This document shows, in pieces, positions 1 through 9,355 of a stretch of 64,000 nt of DNA; the stretch's first letter is position 1; each line of letters starts with the position of its first letter. The notes beneath the pieces are model-generated. The model worked only from the letters and a program-made list of their open reading frames with translations, searched no databases and was not told the DNA's origin. Both the position numbers and the translations under genes were made by a program. The DNA is taken from contig JBBTCJ010000036.1 in assembly GCA_038043285.1 (NCBI GenBank), forward strand, positions 30,028-94,027. The letters are read 5' to 3'. The stretch comes from JBBTCJ01 sp038043285 (GTDB lineage: Bacteria; Planctomycetota; Phycisphaerae; UBA1845).

Positions 1-155
1 ATCGTCGGACAGGGCCTTTCAATTCTCGCCTGCGCGCAAAGGCGGGTGCCACGGGCGGATCGTCCGCCATTGCCGCCATCCGCTCAAAGGACTGGGGAAC
101 CGACAATGAAAGAACGATTCACCGTAGGGTTCCCCTGTCAGAGCTTCCTCGGCCG

Positions 156-1481
156 TTACCTCGCCGAGAGAAATCCAAGGATCAGCACCAGCAACAGGCC
201 GACGGTCGATGCCGCCACAAGCCAGCGGATCTGTTGCTTCGCCCGCTTCACCGCCTCCGCGTAGGGAGTTCGAGTGAACGACACCATCGTATACAACGGG
301 ACATAGATCCCCGGCAGCAGCTTCGCCAACAGTTTCTCGCCCTTCTTCTTCATCAGGAAGACCTTCGACCCGGTCTTGTCGCGCATCTCGACAAAGTTCC
401 CGATCGCCAGGTCCGCCAGCGCATCCGCGTTGGGCTTCCGCAACCGTTCATACTCGCCAAACGCGAGTCGCCAATCCGGCTTGCACCGCTCCATGCACTG
501 ATTCAGCACCAGCACGTCCTCGAACGCCGCGTTCATCCCCTGCCCGTAGAACGGAACGACCGCGTGCGCCGCGTCGCCCAGCAACACCACCCGATCCTCG
601 ACGTGCCACGGGAAGCATCGCACGGTCACCAACGACCCCGTCGGATTCCCGAAATAGTCCTCCACGAAATGCGGCATCAGCGGCGCCGCGTCCGGAAACT
701 GGGCCCTGAAAAAACGCTCCAGGTCGCCGCGATCCCGGATCGCCATGAAGCTGTTCTTCCCCTCGAAGGGCCAAAAGAGCGTCGCCGTAAACGACGCATC
801 GGCGTTGCCCAGCGCGATCATCATGAACGACCTCCGCGGCCAAATGTGCAGCGCGTTCTTCTCCAGCAAGAACTCGCCGCCCGGACCCGGCGGAATGGTC
901 AACTCCTTGTAGCCGTGCTCCAGGTAGTCCTGGCGATAATCGAACCGATCGCCCCGCTGCATGGCCTTCCGCACCGCCGAGAACGCACCATCGGCGCTCA
1001 CGATCACGTCCGCGCTGACCGTCTTGTGCTGACCCGTCGTGGCGTCGACGAACTCGGCTTTCCGTCCGTCGATGTCGACGTCGGTGCACTTGTGGTCAAA
1101 GAACAATCGAACGTTGGGATACTTCTCGGCGGCCGAAAGCAGGATCGCGTTCAGCCCCCCGCGCGAAACCGAATGGATCGCCTGCGCATCCGACACGCCG
1201 TAGGATTGGAAGGCAAGACCACCGTCGAGCCCGTGGATCATCCGCCCGCGCATCGGAACGGCCTGCTGGAGCACCTCGTCCTTCAGGCCGACAGGCTCCA
1301 GCGCACACAACCCGCGATACGAGAGCGCCAGGTTGATGGATCGACCCCGACCCACGTCCGCCTTGCGCAGGTCGTCGCGCAGTTCGTAGACCTCGACCGA
1401 GTACCCCGCCTTGCCGAGATAACACGCGGCCAGCGCGCCGCCCAGGCCTCCGCCGACGATCACAAACTTGGGTCGGTCCAT
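156..1481 (-). CDS. kmo: Kynurenine 3-monooxygenase-like FAD monooxygenase
   Basis: A 441-aa flavoprotein of the aromatic-ring hydroxylase superfamily. In the KMO family it hydroxylates L-kynurenine with NADPH and O2. The N-terminal Rossmann FAD site is visible (GGGLGG, about residues 10-15), followed by the KMO-typical GRSINLALSYRG segment, and near residue 303 the second FAD motif LLGDAAHAVVPFYGQGMNAA. About 20 hydrophobic residues at the C-terminus look like a membrane anchor, as in other KMOs. The ATG at 1481 was chosen because the FAD fold begins right after it; the frame is open further upstream but that stretch is low-complexity and contains a copy of the interspersed repeat at 1522-1544. 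It lies downstream of accC on the same strand. No other kynurenine-pathway gene is in the window, so the substrate is inferred from the family only. Confidence 0.85.
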   Translation of the reverse strand: MDRPKFVIVGGGLGGALAACYLGKAGYSVEVYELRDDLRKADVGRGRSINLALSYRGLCALEPVGLKDEVLQQAVPMRGRMIHGLDGGLAFQSYGVSDAQAIHSVSRGGLNAILLSAAEKYPNVRLFFDHKCTDVDIDGRKAEFVDATTGQHKTVSADVIVSADGAFSAVRKAMQRGDRFDYRQDYLEHGYKELTIPPGPGGEFLLEKNALHIWPRRSFMMIALGNADASFTATLFWPFEGKNSFMAIRDRGDLERFFRAQFPDAAPLMPHFVEDYFGNPTGSLVTVRCFPWHVEDRVVLLGDAAHAVVPFYGQGMNAAFEDVLVLNQCMERCKPDWRLAFGEYERLRKPNADALADLAIGNFVEMRDKTGSKVFLMKKKGEKLLAKLLPGIYVPLYTMVSFTRTPYAEAVKRAKQQIRWLVAASTVGLLLVLILGFLSAR

Positions 1482-1521
1482 CCCAATCACACCTGCCGGC
1501 GATGATCCGCCTCCTGTCCGT

Positions 1522-1544
1522 GCCGCGACCGTCAGGGAGCGGCC
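1522..1544 (+). repeat. Family C interspersed repeat (CCGCGACCGT type)
   Basis: Contains CCGCGACCGTCAGGGAGCGG, shared with copies near 3541, 5034, 5077 and 5117. It sits in the gap between accC and kmo. Confidence 0.8.
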
Positions 1545-1599
1545 TACTTGGTTTTCGGCAACCGCACCGGACCATCCCCATGGCGACAAAAGGCGATCG

Positions 1600-2937
1600 C
1601 TAGAACGACCGCTCGACAAAACCCGTGTCGATGTTCCCGTCAAGAAAATCAGGGTGGGCCATCATCTTCCGCAGAAACGGAAGCGTCGTCCGCAACGGTT
1701 CGATGTGAAACTCTCGCAACGCCCGCTGCATACATCGAATCGCCTCCGGCCGTGTCGGCTGATGCACCAGCAGCTTCGCCAACAGCGAATCGTACTGTGG
1801 AGACAGGCGATACCCCTCGTACCCGTGCGTGTCCACGCGAACCCCCGGCCCGCCGGGAACGCGAAACTTCTCCACGACCCCCGCGCAGGGGCGGAACTTC
1901 TCGTCCGGATCCTCCGCATTGATCCGGCATTCGATCGCGTGTCCCGCGGGCCGCACGGCTTTTTGAACAAACCCCAACGGCTCGCCGGCCGCCGCCCGGA
2001 TCTGGGCCTTGATCAGATCGATCCGGGTCACCAATTCACTGACCGGATGTTCGACCTGAATGCGCGTGTTGACCTCAATGAAGTAGAACCGCCCGCGCGA
2101 GTCGACCAGGAACTCCACCGTCCCCGCGCTGTCGTAACGCGCCGCCTTGGCCAGCTTCACCGCCGCGGCACAAAGGCTCTCCCGCGTGCGCGTGTCGATC
2201 GCCGGAGACGGCGACTCCTCCACCAGTTTCTGGTGCCGACGCTGCAGCGTGCAATCACGCTCATACAGGTGCACGACGTTCCCGTGACGATCCGCAAGAA
2301 TCTGCACCTCGACGTGACGCGGACGGTCGATGTACCGCTCGATGTAGACCGAACTGTCCTTGAAGGCGTTGTCCGCTTCCTGCCTCGCCTGCTTCAGCGA
2401 CGACAGTAGATCGGTTTTGTCGTACGCCACGCGCATCCCGCGCCCTCCGCCCCCCGCCGCCGCCTTGATCATCACCGGAAAGCCGATCTTCTCCGCCAAG
2501 CGGACGGCCTCGTTGTCGTCCTCCAACACCCCGTCGCTTCCCGGAATAATCGCAACCTTCGCCCGTTTCGCCACGCTCCGCGCCGACGCCTTGTCTCCCA
2601 GCAACCGCATCGCCGCCGCGTTCGGACCGATGAACTCGATGTTGCACGCCCGGCATTTCTCCGCAAACGCCGCGTTCTCCGCCAGGAAACCATACCCTGG
2701 ATGAATCGCGTCGGCCTTCGCCACCTCCGCCGCCGCGATCAGCCGATCGCTCTTTAGATAACTCTCCTTCGGCGAGGCCCCCCCGATGCAGATCGCCTGA
2801 TCCGCCAGTTCAAGATACGCCGAACCCCGATCGTCCTCCGAAAAAACGCACGCGACCTCAATGTTCAACTCCCGGCACGCGCGGATGATGCGCAGCGCGA
2901 TCTCCCCTCGGTTGGCGATCAGGATGCGTCGAAACAT
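1600..2937 (-). CDS. accC: Acetyl-CoA carboxylase biotin carboxylase subunit
   Basis: A 445-aa biotin carboxylase that carboxylates biotin on the carrier protein in the first step of malonyl-CoA formation for fatty-acid synthesis. The start MFRRILIANRGEIALRIIRA is the standard AccC N-terminus, so the ATG at 2937 is preferred over an in-frame start seven codons upstream. The ATP-grasp glycine loop KAAAGGGGRGMRV (about residue 160) and the active-site stretch NTRIQVEHPVSE are intact, and the length is normal. It lies 78 nt downstream of accB on the same strand, the usual accBC order. Confidence 0.97.
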   Translation of the reverse strand: MFRRILIANRGEIALRIIRACRELNIEVACVFSEDDRGSAYLELADQAICIGGASPKESYLKSDRLIAAAEVAKADAIHPGYGFLAENAAFAEKCRACNIEFIGPNAAAMRLLGDKASARSVAKRAKVAIIPGSDGVLEDDNEAVRLAEKIGFPVMIKAAAGGGGRGMRVAYDKTDLLSSLKQARQEADNAFKDSSVYIERYIDRPRHVEVQILADRHGNVVHLYERDCTLQRRHQKLVEESPSPAIDTRTRESLCAAAVKLAKAARYDSAGTVEFLVDSRGRFYFIEVNTRIQVEHPVSELVTRIDLIKAQIRAAAGEPLGFVQKAVRPAGHAIECRINAEDPDEKFRPCAGVVEKFRVPGGPGVRVDTHGYEGYRLSPQYDSLLAKLLVHQPTRPEAIRCMQRALREFHIEPLRTTLPFLRKMMAHPDFLDGNIDTGFVERSF

Positions 2938-3015
2938 GGATGCCTTGGCGCGGGTCACGGAGAATCAATACGATGGTCTGGAGAATCAGCGACGATCACG
3001 CCGCGACCGGCAATA

Positions 3016-3489
3016 CTACGAAGGCTTCACCAGGAACAACGGCTGACCATATTCCACCGCCTCGCCGTTTCCCACCAGCACGCGCTCGATCGTGCCCGAC
3101 GTCTCGGCCTTGATCTCGCTGAACACCTTCATCGCCTCGAGAACACAGACCACCGTCGCAGGACCGACGTGGCTCCCCGCTTGCACAAACGGCGGCGACT
3201 CCGGATCCGGCGCCGAATAGAACGTCCCCACCATCGGCGAGCGAATCTCCACCAGTTCCGTCGCCGCCTCCTCGACCGTCGAGCCGGCCGCCCCACCCCC
3301 GCTCGGTCCCATCGCCGGCATGGGGCCGGAATACGAAGGAATCGCATGGAAAACCGTCTCCGATCCCTTCGGGTTCGGACGACGCAGCGTCACTTCCGTC
3401 TCCCCGTCACGCACGCTCAGCTCCACGAGGTCATTGGAGACCATCATCTCGATCAACTGACGTATCTGATCAATATCGGGCACCTTCAC
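3016..3489 (-). CDS. accB: Biotin carboxyl carrier protein of acetyl-CoA carboxylase
   Basis: About 157 aa. The N-terminus has the AccB helix pattern (DIDQIRQLIEMMVSNDLVEL), then a flexible Pro/Ala/Gly linker, then a biotinyl domain whose acceptor lysine is about K121 in the motif EAMKV. Most homologues have EAMKM, so the residue after the lysine is a conservative change. The frame stays open upstream to 3525, but a GTG at 3489 has a GGGAG ribosome-binding sequence just before it and starts the protein where homologues start. It is directly followed by accC. A family C repeat lies between this gene and the upstream peptidase. Confidence 0.93.
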   Translation of the reverse strand: MKVPDIDQIRQLIEMMVSNDLVELSVRDGETEVTLRRPNPKGSETVFHAIPSYSGPMPAMGPSGGGAAGSTVEEAATELVEIRSPMVGTFYSAPDPESPPFVQAGSHVGPATVVCVLEAMKVFSEIKAETSGTIERVLVGNGEAVEYGQPLFLVKPS

Positions 3490-3537
3490 GCGCTCCCGCA
3501 CCTCAGCCGAATCTTCCAACAACAACGCCTTGTGCCA

Positions 3538-3563
3538 TCAGAGCCGCGACGGTAAGCGAGTGG
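3538..3563 (+). repeat. Family C interspersed repeat, degenerate copy
   Basis: CAGAGCCGCGACGGTAAGCG resembles the copies near 1522 and 5034 with a few substitutions. It is in the gap between the peptidase and accB. Confidence 0.7.
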
Positions 3564-3664
3564 AGCAGTTCTTGAACCGTATCACGATCGTCCAAGAGCA
3601 TCCTTGCCTGCCCAACCCCGCTGCACCGCATGTCGCGGCCATCGAACGCCCTTGAGGTTCGACG

Positions 3665-4774
3665 CTAGATCACCGCGCTGGACAAACTCTTCGGCAGGCT
3701 CGTAAGGACTCGACAACCGCTCCGCGTCACCAACACGTCGTCTTCAATCCGGACGCCGCCGAAACCGGGTAAATACACCCCCGGCTCGACCGTGACGACC
3801 ATTCCCGTCTCGAGCTTTTCCTCGGACCGCCAACTCAGCGACGGCGCCTCGTGAATGTCCAACCCGAACCCGTGACCGAGTCCGTGCGTGAACCGCTTTC
3901 CATACCCCGACTTCGCGATCGCCTTTCGCGCCACCGCGTCCACGTCGCACATCCGCCGACCCGGACGAATCTCCGCGATCGCCGCCAATTGGGCGTCGAG
4001 AACGATCGGGTAGAGCCTCTCGAACGTGCGCGGGATGCTACCGATGAACACCATACGGGTCAAATCACTGCAGTACCTCCCGACCTTCGCACCCCAATCG
4101 AAGAGAACCGCGCTCCCCTTCTTGACTCGTCGCCCGCCGGGAACCGCGTGCGGCAGCGCCGAGTGTGCCCCCTCGGCGCAGATCGTCGGAAACGCAACCC
4201 CTTCCGCCCCGCGCCGCTTCATCTCGTATTCCAGGCGGGCGGCCATCTCCCGCTCCGTCTGACCTACGCGAATCGTCTTCCGCGTCGCTAAGAACGCCTC
4301 TTCCGCCGTTCGGATCGAGCGCCGAATGATCGCCAATTCGCTCGGCGATTTCACTTTCCGCTTCGCCGTCGTGAACGGCGACGCGGGAACCAACTTCATC
4401 CCCTTCACCCGCCGCCGCAGTTCTGCCTGGTCGCTCAGCGTAAAGTGCCCCGCCTGCACCGCGAGTTTCTTGATCCGCAACTTCTGACACACGTTGCCGA
4501 TCTCGTCGTGCAAGACGCCCCTGCGCATCCACACTCGGGCCCACAACACCTCCCGCTTCGCCTCGTTCTCGAAGCGTGCGTCGGTGATCACGTGCACCTC
4601 ATCCCGCGTGACAATCACCGCCGACTGATTCGGCGTGTAACCCATCAGATAGAAATAGTCGTTGTCACTGGTCAGCAGCAGCCCCCCGGCGCCCAGCGTA
4701 CGAAGCTCCTTGCGACAGAGCGCAATCCGACCCACGTGCTCCTTACCCGGCCCACGCCTTGCCCTCTTGGCCAT
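3665..4774 (-). CDS. pepQ: Xaa-Pro peptidase, M24 family (prolidase-like)
   Basis: A 369-aa cytoplasmic M24 metallopeptidase that would cleave X-Pro bonds with a two-metal centre. An N-terminal creatinase-like domain (about residues 15-125) is followed by the pita-bread catalytic domain. Metal ligands are recognisable: the Asp pair in FDWGAKVGRYCSDLTRMVF, His in THGLGHGFGLDIHEAP, and Glu in TVEPGVYLPGFGGVRIEDD. The ATG at 4774 has a GGGAG sequence about 10 nt upstream; the 15 codons before it are Arg/Lys-rich and probably not translated. It is the first gene of a minus-strand run with accB, accC and kmo, an arrangement often seen for M24 peptidase and accBC. Whether it is an aminopeptidase or a dipeptidase cannot be decided from sequence. 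Confidence 0.9.
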   Translation of the reverse strand: MAKRARRGPGKEHVGRIALCRKELRTLGAGGLLLTSDNDYFYLMGYTPNQSAVIVTRDEVHVITDARFENEAKREVLWARVWMRRGVLHDEIGNVCQKLRIKKLAVQAGHFTLSDQAELRRRVKGMKLVPASPFTTAKRKVKSPSELAIIRRSIRTAEEAFLATRKTIRVGQTEREMAARLEYEMKRRGAEGVAFPTICAEGAHSALPHAVPGGRRVKKGSAVLFDWGAKVGRYCSDLTRMVFIGSIPRTFERLYPIVLDAQLAAIAEIRPGRRMCDVDAVARKAIAKSGYGKRFTHGLGHGFGLDIHEAPSLSWRSEEKLETGMVVTVEPGVYLPGFGGVRIEDDVLVTRSGCRVLTSLPKSLSSAVI

Positions 4775-4868
4775 CTTGCGTCGCTCCCGCTTTCTCTTTC
4801 CCGACCCGCGGACGTCCACCCTCGTGAACGCCGCGCCTCTTTCTTTTTTTCCCGTTGCTTTCCCGATC

Positions 4869-4887
4869 CGCGGGCTTTACGCCCGCG
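4869..4887. repeat. Family A palindrome
   Basis: CGCGGGC-tttac-GCCCGCG, a perfect 7-bp inverted repeat with a 5-nt loop. It is the core of the family A repeats also seen at 6453, 19349, 20484, 45070-45220 and 61436. Confidence 0.75.
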
Positions 4888-5033
4888 CGAAGACCCGAAT
4901 CCCGACCAATCTCCTATCGCCCGAGCAGACCCCGGCCACACGCGTGCATGTTGAGGACGTGCCGGTGCCTTGTCAAAGGAACGATTCCTTTACGCCGGAC
5001 CTGTCAACAATTACAATCTTGTCGACAACCGAT

Positions 5034-5142
5034 CAGAGCCGCGACCGTAAGGGATGCTTTTTCTGTTTCTGATCTTTACCGCGACCGTCACGGTGCAGAG
5101 CGTCTGTTTCTGATCCGTACCGCGACCGTCAGGGAGCGGCCA
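5034..5142 (+). repeat. Three tandem family C repeats
   Basis: Three copies of a unit built around CCGCGACCGT start near 5038, 5079 and 5119. Each is preceded by a GATC-containing segment (gatcagag, gatcttta, gatccgta), and the last two also share CTGTTTCTGATC. Spacing is about 40 nt. The array ends 26 nt before the kdsA ATG. Confidence 0.85.
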
Positions 5143-5168
5143 GACGTCGCTATGCAGTGCCTCGTTCC

Positions 5169-5987
<819 letters not shown>

Positions 5988-6053
5988 TGGCACTGTACGC
6001 GCTGAACTTTGCGCTCGGCTCGAAAAGTCGCGATTCCCAAGGAAGCCATTCCC

Positions 6054-6437
6054 GTGCGGATCAAACTGAGCAGTGTGATTGTGGACAACCAGGAGAAGGC
6101 CCTCAAGTTCTACACGGAAGTTCTCGGATTCGTGAAGAAAACCGAGGTCCCGTTGGGGGAGTTCAAATGGTTGACCGTCGTTTCGCCCGAAGGACCGGAC
6201 GATCTGGAGCTGCTGCTGGAACCTAACGGAAACCCGGCTGCAAAAACCTACCAGAACGCGCTTCACGAAGCAGGAATACCCTTGACGTTGTTCTTTGTTG
6301 ACGACATCCAAGCGGAGTACGAAAGATTGCAGAAACGGGGCGTCGTGTTCCGCACCCAGCCGACGAAGGCCGGACCCGCAACCGTTGCCGTACTTGACGA
6401 TACCTGCGGAAACCTCATCCAGATCTGTCAAGTCTAA
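6054..6437 (+). CDS. VOC (glyoxalase/dioxygenase fold) protein
   Basis: A 127-aa single-domain VOC protein with the two beta-alpha-beta-beta-beta repeats of the fold: KALKFYTEVLGFVKK in the first half and TLFFVDDIQAEYERLQKRGV in the second, ending GNLIQICQV. Members are lyases, dioxygenases or antibiotic-binding proteins; the sequence does not fix which. The GTG at 6054 is preceded by AAGGA at a good distance. The frame extends upstream to a TTG at 6009 but that part is not VOC-like. It follows kdsA by 66 nt on the same strand and may be cotranscribed, though no functional link to Kdo is evident. Confidence 0.85.
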   Translation: MRIKLSSVIVDNQEKALKFYTEVLGFVKKTEVPLGEFKWLTVVSPEGPDDLELLLEPNGNPAAKTYQNALHEAGIPLTLFFVDDIQAEYERLQKRGVVFRTQPTKAGPATVAVLDDTCGNLIQICQV

Positions 6438-6511
6438 GGCGGAACTACGACTCCCTGAGCCGCGGGCGTTCAGCCCGCGGCTCAGGGTAAATCTTTCCGC
6501 GTTCCCGCCTA
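6436..6511. repeat. Family A element with nested inverted repeats
   Basis: The core is a perfect 15-bp inverted repeat, CCCTGAGCCGCGGGC / GCCCGCGGCTCAGGG, at 6453-6487 with loop gttca. Outer arms AGGCGGAAC and GTTCCCGCCT are also complementary with one bulge. The right arm (ctcagggtaaatctttccgc) recurs at 45172-45212. It lies between convergent genes and may also act as a terminator. Confidence 0.85.
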
Positions 6512-7972
6512 GCCGCCCAGCAGCGTCAACACGTTCTGCGACTGCGCGTTGGCGATCGTCAGAATACTGTTGCCCGCCTGCACCAGAATCTGCGACCGGG
6601 TCAGCTCCGACGTCTCCGCCGCGAAGTCCGTGTCCCGGATCACCGATTCCGACGACGTCAGGTTCTCCGCCGTGATCTGCAACTGTCGGATGTTGGTCTC
6701 CAGCGTGTTCCTCTCGAAGGCTCCCAACCGGCCTCGAAGCACCGCCACCTGCGTGATCACTTCCGAGACGATCTTCGACCCCTCCTGGAACTTTCCGTTC
6801 CGCATCTCGTACCGCTGACCGCTCCGCAGATCGGAAAGATAGCCGAGCACCGCGTTGCCCAGCTTGTTGGCCTGCATGCTCCGGACGCCGATGTTCTCCT
6901 GCAAGTTCGTGTTCACCTGCGGGCCAAGCTGGAACAATGCTCCGCCGTCAGTCACCGCGAAGCTCGTCGTCCCGGCGGTTCCGGTCAGTCCCTGGGTACC
7001 GTTCCCGTACGCCTCAGCCAGAATCACCTCCAGGCCCAGCAGCGTCGAACTAAAACTTAATTTCAGTCCGTCCGACGTCGCTGAAATGCCGTTGACCGTG
7101 GCCTTCGCGTCTCGACCGACCCCTCGATTGACGATGCCGCCCTGGCGGTTTTTGACCGTGAAAACTCCCGTGCTGCCAACCTCCGTCACGCTGACAAAGG
7201 CGTCACTTCCGTAATCCTTGCTGTTGAACCTCAACCCGGCCGACGCCCCCGATCCGCTGGTCGTCGCGACGACTCCCGTCGCGTCCGTCTGCGTATTGAT
7301 GGAGCTGGCCATCTGGGCCGTCGTGGCGCTGGCGGGGAACGTCAGGGTGATGATCCCTTCCGGTCCGCGGATGTCCAGCGTCACCCCGGTGGCTCCCAGG
7401 GCCGTCCCGGCGAAGCCGAGCTGCGCCTGTTGCGCCGACTGCGACACCTTGATCGCCACCCCGACGTACGGGTTGGATCCGAACTTCGCCCGAAGAACGC
7501 TGACGTCCGTCAACTTCGTCGACGAGATGCCGCTGGTGATGTAGTCCAACTCGCCGTTAATGACCTTGCGACCCGCGAACGTCGTGGTGTTGGCGATCCG
7601 GGTGATCGAGTCGATCGCGTTGTCGATCTGCAATTGGTTCGCGGCGGTTTCCTCGTCGGAGAACGCGCCGCTGTTGGCCGCCTCGACCAGCAGGGACTGG
7701 ATGTCCGTGAGCAGCCTCTGCACTTCGTCCAACGCGCCTTCCGTGGTGGCGATCACGTTGATCGCCCGCGCGGAGTTGTCCACGGCCTGTTTGACCACTG
7801 CGATTTCCGACCGCAGCCGTTCCGACACGATCAACCCCGCCGGGTCGTCGGCGCCGCGGTTGATCTTCAACCCGCTCGAGAGCCGCTCCAACGCTTTCGT
7901 CAGCGCCCGTTGCGAGACCCCCAGATGACGCTGGGCGATCAGCGACGGCACGTTGCTGTTAATCCTTGACAT
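6509..7972 (-). CDS. fliC: Flagellin
   Basis: 487 aa, the filament subunit. The N-terminal D0/D1 helices (RINSNVPSLIAQRHLG, then SSGLKINRGADDPAGLIVSE) and the C-terminal D1/D0 helices (NIRQLQITAENLTSSES through QSQNVLTLLGG) are typical, with a variable centre of roughly 200 residues. An AAGGAGG ribosome-binding site lies about 7 nt before the ATG at 7972, the strongest in the window, which fits an abundant protein. The leader carries six GGA triplets within 55 nt of the start, candidate CsrA sites. It is the last gene of the flgF-to-flagellin run, right after csrA and fliW. Confidence 0.95.
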   Translation of the reverse strand: MSRINSNVPSLIAQRHLGVSQRALTKALERLSSGLKINRGADDPAGLIVSERLRSEIAVVKQAVDNSARAINVIATTEGALDEVQRLLTDIQSLLVEAANSGAFSDEETAANQLQIDNAIDSITRIANTTTFAGRKVINGELDYITSGISSTKLTDVSVLRAKFGSNPYVGVAIKVSQSAQQAQLGFAGTALGATGVTLDIRGPEGIITLTFPASATTAQMASSINTQTDATGVVATTSGSGASAGLRFNSKDYGSDAFVSVTEVGSTGVFTVKNRQGGIVNRGVGRDAKATVNGISATSDGLKLSFSSTLLGLEVILAEAYGNGTQGLTGTAGTTSFAVTDGGALFQLGPQVNTNLQENIGVRSMQANKLGNAVLGYLSDLRSGQRYEMRNGKFQEGSKIVSEVITQVAVLRGRLGAFERNTLETNIRQLQITAENLTSSESVIRDTDFAAETSELTRSQILVQAGNSILTIANAQSQNVLTLLGG

Positions 7973-7978
7973 GAGCAA

Positions 7979-8027
7979 TCCTCCTTGACTATCCGTCCGA
8001 ACTTACCGTCCGGCGGGACATGTCTCC
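7979..8027 (-). promoter_or_regulatory. Flagellin leader with repeated GGA motifs (candidate CsrA target)
   Basis: On the minus strand, GGA triplets occur at 8027, 8011, 7998, 7994, 7984 and 7981 (first base), including two CGGACGG copies and the AAGGAGG ribosome-binding site. CsrA recognises GGA, ideally in a hairpin loop, and in Bacillus represses flagellin this way until FliW binds CsrA. That csrA and fliW are adjacent makes the same circuit plausible here. Binding is inferred. Confidence 0.5.
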
Positions 8028-8036
8028 GCGGGTTCG

Positions 8037-8360
8037 TTACCGCGTTCGATGGTTCCTATCGTTTTCCGGTCGTTCTCCGGACGGCGCCTCGCCGTCACTC
8101 GCCTGGCTCCGCTCATCCCTTCCCGAAGGCGGCGCGAAGTCCTCGTGGCCCAGAACGTCCGAGACGTCCTTGGGCTTGAGTCCCGCCGCCTGCTGATTTT
8201 CGCGTTTGATCGCCTCGTACACTTCCTTGCGATGCACCTGGATGTGCCGCGGCGCCGTGATTCCGAGGCGGACCTTGTCCCCTCGAATGTCCACGACCGT
8301 GATCTCGACTTCGTCGCCGATCATGATCGTTTCGTCGCGTTGTCGTGAAAGCACCAACAT
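8037..8360 (-). CDS. csrA: Carbon storage regulator, RNA-binding
   Basis: 107 aa. The first about 60 residues are a complete CsrA (MLVLSRQRDETIMIGDEVEI... then VRLGITAPRHIQVHRKEVYEAI). CsrA dimers bind GGA-containing leaders and block translation. The ATG at 8360 has GGAG just upstream and is the universal CsrA start, so the longer open frame to 8510 is not used. The tail of about 40 residues is longer than usual and rich in polar and acidic residues. It lies between fliW and the flagellin gene, as in species where FliW, CsrA and flagellin form a homeostatic loop. Confidence 0.95.
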   Translation of the reverse strand: MLVLSRQRDETIMIGDEVEITVVDIRGDKVRLGITAPRHIQVHRKEVYEAIKRENQQAAGLKPKDVSDVLGHEDFAPPSGRDERSQASDGEAPSGERPENDRNHRTR

Positions 8361-8581
8361 ACCCGGCTCCTTCCATGTCATGCCGATGCGGCGTTCCGCC
8401 TGAACCTCGGGGAGCGGAGCCGCTCCGCCGCTCGGATTCATCGCCGGGGGGGAGGTCCACTCCCTCGCCACGCCGATCGTCGCCGAACGCGAACCCCCGG
8501 ACCCGCGCATCTGCGGCGCACGGGCGGTGGCCCTTCCCTTGTGATTCTAGGCCTCTTGCCGTATGCATGACCACCCGATCC

Positions 8582-9031
8582 CTAGGCCGTCTTGCCCATT
8601 GCCGCCCGGGTCGGAATCCGCATCAGCGGGTGCCGGGTCGAATAACGCTTGTCGCTCAACACCAACTGCCTCGCCCGTCGATTGGTCACGTTCACCACCA
8701 GGGGGCCCTGGAGGTTCCCCGTCAGCAGGTCGTCGATCTTGTTGACGATCACGAACACCTGTCCATCACCCTGATTGGTCAGACCAATCTCCTCCAGATC
8801 CTCAACCTTCACCGGAACCTGGTAGTCCGCGACAAACAGCCTCGGATCACAAACCACGAACGCCAGATCCTTCGTGTCCACCGATTGAAGCCAGTAGAAC
8901 CCGCTCCCCGGCCCCGTCTGCACCAGGGCATATTCATGCTGCGCCGGAAAGCCCAGGATCCCCTCGTCGAACACGATCAACCGACTCGGATCCACCTCCA
9001 ACTGCCCGAAGCGCGACGTCTCGATACGCAT
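8582..9031 (-). CDS. fliW: Flagellar assembly factor FliW (CsrA antagonist)
   Basis: 149 aa. FliW binds either flagellin or CsrA: when flagellin is exported, freed FliW sequesters CsrA and flagellin translation rises. The sequence has the family hallmarks: RFGQLEVDPSRLIVFDEGILGFP near the start, FYWLQSVDTKDLAFVVCDP in the middle, and conserved VNVTNRRARQLVL near the end. The ATG at 9031 is preceded by GGGAGG at about 7 nt. It sits between flgL and csrA. Confidence 0.95.
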   Translation of the reverse strand: MRIETSRFGQLEVDPSRLIVFDEGILGFPAQHEYALVQTGPGSGFYWLQSVDTKDLAFVVCDPRLFVADYQVPVKVEDLEEIGLTNQGDGQVFVIVNKIDDLLTGNLQGPLVVNVTNRRARQLVLSDKRYSTRHPLMRIPTRAAMGKTA

Positions 9032-9355
9032 CGCGAACCTCCCATGACCCGTGTCCATAGGCCGGCGCTCCTTGCGCGCGGCGATCGTTCGCAATCGCCG
9101 AGTCCAACGCGCAGACGCCCGCGCGACGCATCCGGCGCCGCGCCCCGGTCCCTCCAAAACCGGCGGCTTTGTTGTCGCACGGAATCCCGGTCATCCGGAT
9201 TTCCCTGCGTCTTGCTTCCCCGGTGCGTGGTCATGGCGACGCACCGCGCCACTGCCTTCTGGTTGCCATCTCCCGCCGCCCTTCCCCTCAGCCGCATGGG
9301 GGCTACGAAATCGGCACCCAACATTCCTTCTCCAACTCTCCGCGCCCCGCGCTGC

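Larger units (their letters stand above)
4775..5168. other. Divergent intergenic region with repeats
   Basis: About 390 nt between the divergent peptidase and kdsA genes. It holds one short GC palindrome (4869-4887) and three family C repeats in tandem (5034-5142). Open frames across it are low-complexity and follow the repeats. No convincing promoter hexamers were picked out by eye. Confidence 0.7.

Noticed and set aside
234..1505. A 423-codon frame antisense to the kmo gene
   Set aside because: A shadow of the GC-rich codon bias of kmo; Arg/His/Gln-rich with no domain.
5034..5142. Tandem repeats considered as a CRISPR array
   Set aside because: Only three imperfect units with about 40-nt spacing, no consistent spacers and no cas genes; single copies elsewhere show it is a dispersed repeat.
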